A DNA stretch of 64,000 bases from Streptomyces sp. NP-1717 (lineage in GTDB: Bacteria > Actinomycetota > Actinomycetes > Streptomycetales > Streptomycetaceae), in contig NZ_JAAPBF010000012.1 in NCBI RefSeq assembly GCF_022695985.1, forward strand, positions 1 to 64,000. Reading direction: 5' to 3'. How positions within the stretch are numbered: the first letter of the stretch is position 1; each line of letters starts with the position of its first letter. The notes under the pieces were generated by a model. That model made no database searches. It was not told the origin of the DNA and worked only from the letters and a program-made list of their open reading frames with translations. Below, piece after piece: positions 59,759 to 64,000 of this stretch. Made by a program: the position numbers and the translations under genes.

Positions 59759-60946
59759 GTGAACATCCAGTACCGCGTGTTGAGTCTGCTGCGTGACAAC
59801 GGTCCGCTGTCCCGCGCCCAGCTCGCGGACCGGCTGGAGGTTCCGCGCCCGAGACTGCTCGGCGAACTCGACCGCATGGTCGCCGCCGGGCGGGTCAGCG
59901 AGGCAGGCCCCGCCGCCTCGCGTGGCGGGCGCCGCTCGACCCTCGTCCAGCTCGATCCCGGTCTGCGTTTCGCGGCGGTCGATCTGGGCGCCAGCTCCGT
60001 CGACATCGAGATCACCGACGGCGCGCTCACCCCCGTGGCCTCCTGCTCGGAGCCCGCCGACATCCGCTCGGGGCCGGTCGCCGTGCTCGGCCGCGTCAGC
60101 GAGCTCCTGCGCGAGATGGCCGGCCAGGGGCACTACACCCGGCTCGACGCCATAGGCATCGGCCTGCCGGGGCCGGTCAGCTTCCGGGAAGGCGTACCGG
60201 TCTCGCCGCCGATCATGGTGGGCTGGAACCGCTTCCCGGTACGCGACACCCTCGCCCGCGCGCACGGCTGCCCCGTCGTGGTCGACAACGACGTCAACGT
60301 GATGTCCCTCGGCGAGCAGCACAGCGGTGTCGCGCGCACCGTCGACCATCTGCTCTTCGTGAAGATCGGCAGCGGTATCGGCTCCGGCATGCAGCACCAC
60401 GGCCGTATCTACCGGGGCGCGGAGGGGTGCGCCGGCGACATCGGGCACGTCCAGGTGGAGGCCGAGGCGGACGGCCCCGTCTGTTCCTGCGGGAACACCG
60501 GCTGTCTGGAGGCGTACTTCGGCGGGGTGGCGCTGGCCAGGGACGCCACCGAGGCCGCGAAGTCCGGCCAGTCGCCCGCTCTCGCCGAACGGCTCGCGGA
60601 ACGGGGCGTGCTGACCGCCCTGGACGTCGCGCAGTGCGCGGACGGCGGCGACAACACGAGCGTCAACCTCGTCCGGGCGGGCGGCCACCGGGTCGGCCAG
60701 GTCCTGGCCACACTGGTCAGCTTCATGAACCCGTCGATGATCGTGATCGGCGGCGGTCTGACCGGACTGGGCTATCCCCTGCTCGCGGAGATCCGCAGCG
60801 TCGTCTACAAGCGCTCACTCCCGCTCGCCACCGGCAATCTGCCGATCGTCATGTCCGAACTCGGACCCCGGGCGGGAGTCGTGGGCGCGGCGCTGCTGGC
60901 GAGCGAACTCTGCTACGGCGAGGGGTCGGACGACACGGAGCCCTGA
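59759..60946 (+). CDS. ROK-family transcriptional regulator/sugar kinase-like
   Basis: 395 aa from GTG 59759 with AGAGGAG 8 nt upstream. An N-terminal winged helix (LSRAQLADRLEVPRPRLLGELDRM, about residues 10-45) marks it as a regulator rather than a pure kinase. The ROK domain has GLPGP, the catalytic-type VDNDVNV Asp, GSGIGSG and the zinc motif CSCGNTGCLE near 243-252. It likely senses a sugar and controls the upstream carbohydrate genes or itself, since an operator-like dyad sits in front. Confidence 0.93.
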   Translation: MNIQYRVLSLLRDNGPLSRAQLADRLEVPRPRLLGELDRMVAAGRVSEAGPAASRGGRRSTLVQLDPGLRFAAVDLGASSVDIEITDGALTPVASCSEPADIRSGPVAVLGRVSELLREMAGQGHYTRLDAIGIGLPGPVSFREGVPVSPPIMVGWNRFPVRDTLARAHGCPVVVDNDVNVMSLGEQHSGVARTVDHLLFVKIGSGIGSGMQHHGRIYRGAEGCAGDIGHVQVEAEADGPVCSCGNTGCLEAYFGGVALARDATEAAKSGQSPALAERLAERGVLTALDVAQCADGGDNTSVNLVRAGGHRVGQVLATLVSFMNPSMIVIGGGLTGLGYPLLAEIRSVVYKRSLPLATGNLPIVMSELGPRAGVVGAALLASELCYGEGSDDTEP

Positions 60947-61046
60947 GGCGACGGGGGTCCTGCGGCGGTCCTCGCGGGCCGTGCCGCGCTCCCGAGTGGC
61001 GTCCCTGCGGCACGTCGGAGACCCTTGGAGCAGGAGGAGAGCCGAC

Positions 61047-61403
61047 ATGATCGATGCTGCGGACATCCGTGAATGGCGCACCCACGAAGTGGTCGACTCC
61101 GGTGGGCGCAAGATCGGTTCGCTGGAGGCGGTCTACGTCGACACGCGCACCGACGAGCCGGCGGTGGCGACCGTGCTGACGGGCATGCCGACCCGGCGCA
61201 GACTGGTCTTCGTCCCGCTCTCTGGAGCCGTCGTGGGACCGGGATACGTCAGGGTCAACTACCCGAAGTCCGTCGTGAAGGACGCGCCGTCGATGGGTAC
61301 GGACGACGTGCTGCCCGCCGAGGACGAGAAGGAAGTCTTCTCCCACTACGACCTGGCCTATCAGCCGGGCCCCAGCGGCGAACGCCAGCTCGCCCGCCGC
61401 TGA
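61047..61403 (+). CDS. PRC-barrel domain protein
   Basis: 118 aa from ATG 61047 with CAGGAGGAG seven bases before; the longer frame from 60981 is not needed. The PRC-barrel fold is seen in VVDSGGRKIGSLEAVYVDTRTDEPAVATV, followed by an acidic C terminus (AEDEKEVFSHYD). Such proteins bind RNA or regulatory partners, or act in stress responses. Function here unknown. Confidence 0.88.
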   Translation: MIDAADIREWRTHEVVDSGGRKIGSLEAVYVDTRTDEPAVATVLTGMPTRRRLVFVPLSGAVVGPGYVRVNYPKSVVKDAPSMGTDDVLPAEDEKEVFSHYDLAYQPGPSGERQLARR

Positions 61404-61451
61404 GCGCGGGCCGGGCGGGGCCTCCCGCGGAGAGCGCGTACGCTGCGGTCG

Positions 61452-61730
61452 ATGGACGAATGGCGCGGCTTCACCAACAAGGTTCTCTACTGTGTGCAGT
61501 TCACCGCCCGGCTGGACGCCGGGGAGGCCGCGCGCGTCGGCGGTCTGATCGCGGACGGTCTGCTCGGCGACGATCCCCCGGCCGACCGGATCCGGATGCT
61601 CAGGGAGGCCCTGCGATCTCCGGAGCAGCTCACCGCGGGCGACTGGCAGCCGCACGGCGAGCGGGAGGTACGCGGCTTCCTCACGGCCCTGCTGAGGGTC
61701 CTCGCGGACGGCGACGACTCCCCGGCGTGA
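61452..61730 (+). CDS. Conserved-looking small hypothetical protein
   Basis: 92 aa, MDEWRGFTNKVLYCVQFTAR onward, mixed alpha/beta, acidic, no domain recognised. It is in the same direction 48 bp after the PRC-barrel gene. There is no clear ribosome site at the ATG. Residue composition is that of a real protein rather than the Arg/Pro-rich antisense frames around it. Confidence 0.65.
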   Translation: MDEWRGFTNKVLYCVQFTARLDAGEAARVGGLIADGLLGDDPPADRIRMLREALRSPEQLTAGDWQPHGEREVRGFLTALLRVLADGDDSPA

Positions 61731-62015
61731 ACGCCCGGCCGCCCTCCTCCGGGCTACCGCGCCGGGGCCGGGACGGCGCAGCCCGCGGCCACCGCCTCCG
61801 TGTCCCGGCGGAACGCCCGGCCCTCGGCGCTCCGGCCGCCGGTTGCCTTGATCGTCTGGAGGATCGGGCGGGCCGGCTCACGGCCGGTGGCCCGCGCCGC
61901 CGCAGGGCAGCCCGTCGGCCTGGTGCGGTACGACATCGGCCGCGTACCGTCCGGCGGGCTCGCGGCGGGGCCGCGCCCAGGCCGCGTGGGCCGGGCGGGA
62001 GGTGTCAGAAACGGC
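61731..62015. other. Intergenic stretch, 285 bp
   Basis: Between convergent genes. The minus strand has a 60-codon frame (61754-61936) ending IKATGGRSAEGRAFRRD and beyond, which reads more protein-like than usual, perhaps a gene remnant. I see no start signal or family for it. Confidence 0.4.
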
Positions 62016-62888
62016 CTAACGCTTCTCCGCGTCGACGAACGCCTTCACCGCGGTGGTCGCGGCGCGCTCCACCAGCGCCACTCCGGCCTTGTAGGACGGC
62101 TGCCCGTCCGACAGCACCGCGACGAGCAGGGTGCGGCCGCCGTGCTCGACGCGGCCGATGCTGTTGACGTCCCACAGTTTCGTCTCGCTGCGCGGCAGCC
62201 AGCCGTTCTTCAGCGCCGGTGTGGCGCCGGGCCGCTTGCCGTCGTCGGCGGCGGATATCCCCCACCGCTGGTTCGCCTCGACCGTGCTCATGAGGGACCG
62301 CATGTAGTCGCGGGAGGGCGCGGTGAGCGGGGAGCGGGCGTCGCCGAGAACGGCTTCCAGGAGCACCGTCTGGTCGGCCGCGGTGGTGCGGGTCAGGCCC
62401 CAGTGGCCGTCCTTGTCAGTGTGGGTGGCCTTCAGGCCGAGCCGCTTGTTGGCGGCGTTCAGGCCGTCGGTCCCGCCGATCGCCTTCCAGAGCGCGTTCG
62501 TCGCGTCGTTGTCGCTCTTGCGGATCATCTCGGCGGCCAGTTTCTTCTGCGGCCCGGTGAGGTTCGCTCCGCGGTCCTGGGCGTCGAGCAGGAGGGCGGC
62601 GAGTATGTCGACCTTGACGACGCTGGCCGTGTCGAAGGCCCCGGAGTCCTGGCCGTGGACGGCCGCGTGCCGTCCGTCGAGATCCCGTACGGCGACCGTG
62701 TAGCGGCCCTCGCTCGCGGGCAGCGCGTCCAGCGCCTTGTTCATCGCACGGTCGGCGCCGGCCGACGTGGCGGCGGCGTGGGGCGTCCCGTCGGCCGTGC
62801 GGGCGGCGGCGAGCACGGGGGCCTGCACCGTCACGACGAGGACCACCGCGGCGACGGCCAATTGCTGGGGCTTACGGAAGCTAAGCAC
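62016..62888 (-). CDS. Class-A beta-lactamase-like serine hydrolase, secreted
   Basis: About 290 aa from GTG 62888; a TTG at 62906 is an alternative and neither has a ribosome site. A signal peptide (LAVAAVVLVVTVQAPVLAAA) precedes a penicillin-binding/beta-lactamase fold with SVVK (nucleophile Ser near residue 88), SDN near 125 and KNG near 226. The omega-loop ExxLN with the deacylating Glu of class A enzymes is missing: after SDN the sequence runs through THTDKDGHWGLTRTT with an apparent deletion. It may therefore be a PBP-like or other serine hydrolase rather than a resistance enzyme. Confidence 0.85.
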   Translation of the reverse strand: MLSFRKPQQLAVAAVVLVVTVQAPVLAAARTADGTPHAAATSAGADRAMNKALDALPASEGRYTVAVRDLDGRHAAVHGQDSGAFDTASVVKVDILAALLLDAQDRGANLTGPQKKLAAEMIRKSDNDATNALWKAIGGTDGLNAANKRLGLKATHTDKDGHWGLTRTTAADQTVLLEAVLGDARSPLTAPSRDYMRSLMSTVEANQRWGISAADDGKRPGATPALKNGWLPRSETKLWDVNSIGRVEHGGRTLLVAVLSDGQPSYKAGVALVERAATTAVKAFVDAEKR

Positions 62889-62949
62889 AAAACGGACATT
62901 AGGCAATGCGGGTCGCCGCGGGCAACGTGCGTATGGTCACACGGATACC

Positions 62950-62984
62950 GGTGCCCGGCTCGCCGGACCAGCGGGCCGGGCACC
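62950..62984 (-). terminator. Terminator after the chitinase gene
   Basis: Perfect 10-bp arms GGTGCCCGGC and GCCGGGCACC with a 15-nt loop, immediately downstream of the minus-strand chitinase and upstream of the serine hydrolase. Confidence 0.7.
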
Positions 62985-62999
62985 TGGACAGCGGTCGTT

Positions 63000-63728
63000 C
63001 TAGCAGGTCAGGTCGCGGCCCGGCGCGGTGCGCAGCACGCGTGTGAACTGCTTGTACAGCTCGACCCGGTGTTCCATCTGCGCCGGGTTGCCGCCGTCGC
63101 ACTCGGCGGATCCGTTCAGGCTCCAGATCGTCTGTCCGAAGCCCTTCTTGTTCACCATGGCGTCGTGCCCGGTCATCGTCCCCGGCCCGGACTGGGTGTT
63201 CCAGTACCAGAGGGCCGTCATCCAGGCGACGGCCGGATCGGTCTCGACGAGCCACGGATTGTTGAGCAGGTCGATACCCAGGGCGTCGCCGGCCGCCTTG
63301 TAGTTGAAGTTCCAGCTGAGCATGATCGCGCCGCGCCCGTAGTACGCGTCCCGGCCCGCCGGGCAGCCGTAGGGCTGGGTGTCGTCGCAGAAGATCGGGT
63401 ACATGTCGGGGTTCTGCGACACCACGTAGAAGAGCCCGCCGGTCTCGTGGCTGACGTTGGCGAGGAAGGCCGCCGCCTCCTGCTTGCGGGTCGTCCGGCT
63501 GCCGGTGCGTGCGAATTCCGGATATGCCTCGGTGGCCTCGACCAGCCCGTCGTACGTGAAGAACGGGTCCCGGTCCGGGAACATCCGCTCGAACTGGGAC
63601 TCGGCGACGACGAAACGCGGCTTGTGGTGCGAGCCCGGGGACTGGGCCGCCGCGGGCAGTGCGGCGACGAGCAGGCCGCAGACCAGCAGCAGGGCGGCCA
63701 TGACGGCCGTGGTGCCTCTTCTCGACAC
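63000..63728 (-). CDS. Secreted GH19 chitinase
   Basis: 242 aa from GTG 63728 after AGGAGTG. A signal peptide ends near residue 28 (LPAAAQ). The GH19 catalytic domain includes FLANVSHETGGL with the acid Glu near residue 95, YYGRGAIMLSWNFNY and GFGQTIWSLNG, the second being the substrate-site loop. No chitin-binding domain is present, so it is a catalytic-domain-only form that would cleave accessible chitin outside the cell. A DasR-like site lies about 140 bp upstream. Confidence 0.94.
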   Translation of the reverse strand: MSRRGTTAVMAALLLVCGLLVAALPAAAQSPGSHHKPRFVVAESQFERMFPDRDPFFTYDGLVEATEAYPEFARTGSRTTRKQEAAAFLANVSHETGGLFYVVSQNPDMYPIFCDDTQPYGCPAGRDAYYGRGAIMLSWNFNYKAAGDALGIDLLNNPWLVETDPAVAWMTALWYWNTQSGPGTMTGHDAMVNKKGFGQTIWSLNGSAECDGGNPAQMEHRVELYKQFTRVLRTAPGRDLTC

Positions 63729-63862
63729 GGTTGCTTCACTCCTGAACGGTGTGTGGGGACAGGCGTTCATGGGACAGCGCTCATCCACAACCGCCTTCCA
63801 GGAGGGGGCAGTTACGCGGACGCCGCCGCGCAGAGGCTACGGGCAGCGACCCCTCCCCGGAA

Positions 63863-63874
63863 AGGTCCATACCA
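63863..63874 (-). promoter_or_regulatory. DasR-like (dre) site upstream of the chitinase
   Basis: On the minus strand TGGTATGGACCT matches TGGTCTAGACCA, the core of the DasR-responsive element, in 9 of 12 positions. It lies 135-146 bp before the chitinase start. GlcNAc-controlled chitinase genes of Streptomyces typically carry such sites. Confidence 0.5.
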
Positions 63875-63898
63875 ATTCTTTGAGAAAAGTGGGCCCGG

Positions 63899-64000
63899 TC
63901 ATTTCCCGGGCAGCAACCGGACCTCGGCGCTCGGCGGCAGCTTGTCCCACCAGTGCCCGTACCGGCTGTACACCCCCGGTTCCCGGTCCGCGAGGAACGC
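63899..64000 (-). CDS. C-terminal end of a gene cut by the window edge
   Basis: Thirty-three codons and a TGA at 63899-63901 on the minus strand, ending YSRYGHWWDKLPPSAEVRLL plus PGK. The family is not recognised from this fragment. It ends 170 bp upstream of the chitinase and is probably a separate unit. Confidence 0.55.
   Translation of the reverse strand, partial: AFLADREPGVYSRYGHWWDKLPPSAEVRLLPGK

Noticed and set aside
61754..61936. 60-codon minus-strand frame between the small protein and the serine hydrolase
   Set aside because: Somewhat protein-like but short, without start signal or known family; listed only as part of the intergenic stretch.
1..64000. CRISPR arrays, tRNA/rRNA genes, insertion sequences, phage genes
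   Set aside because: I looked for regular direct repeats, cloverleaf-like segments and transposase motifs and saw none; the visible repeats are PKS domain homology and short dyads.

Overview
The window looks like chromosomal DNA of a Streptomyces-type actinomycete. G+C is very high, antisense frames stay open for kilobases, GTG starts and stop/start overlaps are common, and the families present (CYP105-like P450s, modular type I PKS, ROK regulator, GH19 chitinase, HxlR, MoxR/VWA operon) are typical of that group.

Region 1 (about 0.1-41 kb) is part of a modular type I polyketide gene cluster. On the plus strand an operon carries two tandem P450s, a [3Fe-4S] ferredoxin and a type II thioesterase. 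It ends at a 44-bp perfect palindrome shared with a convergent minus-strand operon for an ABC transporter (ATPase, FtsX-like permease) and a two-component system (histidine kinase, LuxR-type regulator). A small PqqD/RRE-like gene sits alone beside them. Four PKS genes then run on the minus strand, in biosynthetic order A (34410-39875), B (29656-34410), C (13812-29591), D (9864-13790), giving six modules: A KS-AT-DH-KR-ACP; B KS-AT-KR-ACP; C three times KS-AT-DH-KR-ACP, the second with a methylmalonyl-type AT; D KS-AT-ACP-TE. There is no loading module. Protein A starts with an N-terminal docking helix and a normal Cys-type KS, so an upstream PKS subunit is expected outside the window, probably left of base 1. 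The predicted distal part of the product is a hydroxyl, then a methyl-branched conjugated triene, then an unreduced 3-oxo terminus released by the TE (inference). An SDR gene (40180) and an aldo/keto reductase gene (41126) mark the right flank.

Region 2 (42.4-49.6 kb) is a tightly coupled five-gene operon: a small Cys/His protein, an unrecognised 462-aa protein, a VWA protein, a MoxR-type AAA+ ATPase and a large DUF5682-like protein. This is the best candidate here for a poorly described system. It resembles MoxR/VWA/partner assemblies.

Region 3 (49.6-64 kb) holds separate units: an NmrA-like oxidoreductase behind a MerR/SoxR-type promoter with a 19-bp spacer; a secreted NPP1/NLP-type protein; an NmrA/QOR2-like gene divergent from an HxlR regulator; a secreted repeat protein; a Tat-exported sugar isomerase-like protein next to a secreted multidomain glucose/sorbosone dehydrogenase; a ROK regulator with a palindromic operator; a PRC-barrel protein; a class-A-beta-lactamase-like serine hydrolase without the omega-loop ExxLN; and a GH19 chitinase with a DasR-like upstream site. 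No rRNA, tRNA, CRISPR array, insertion sequence or phage gene was recognised.
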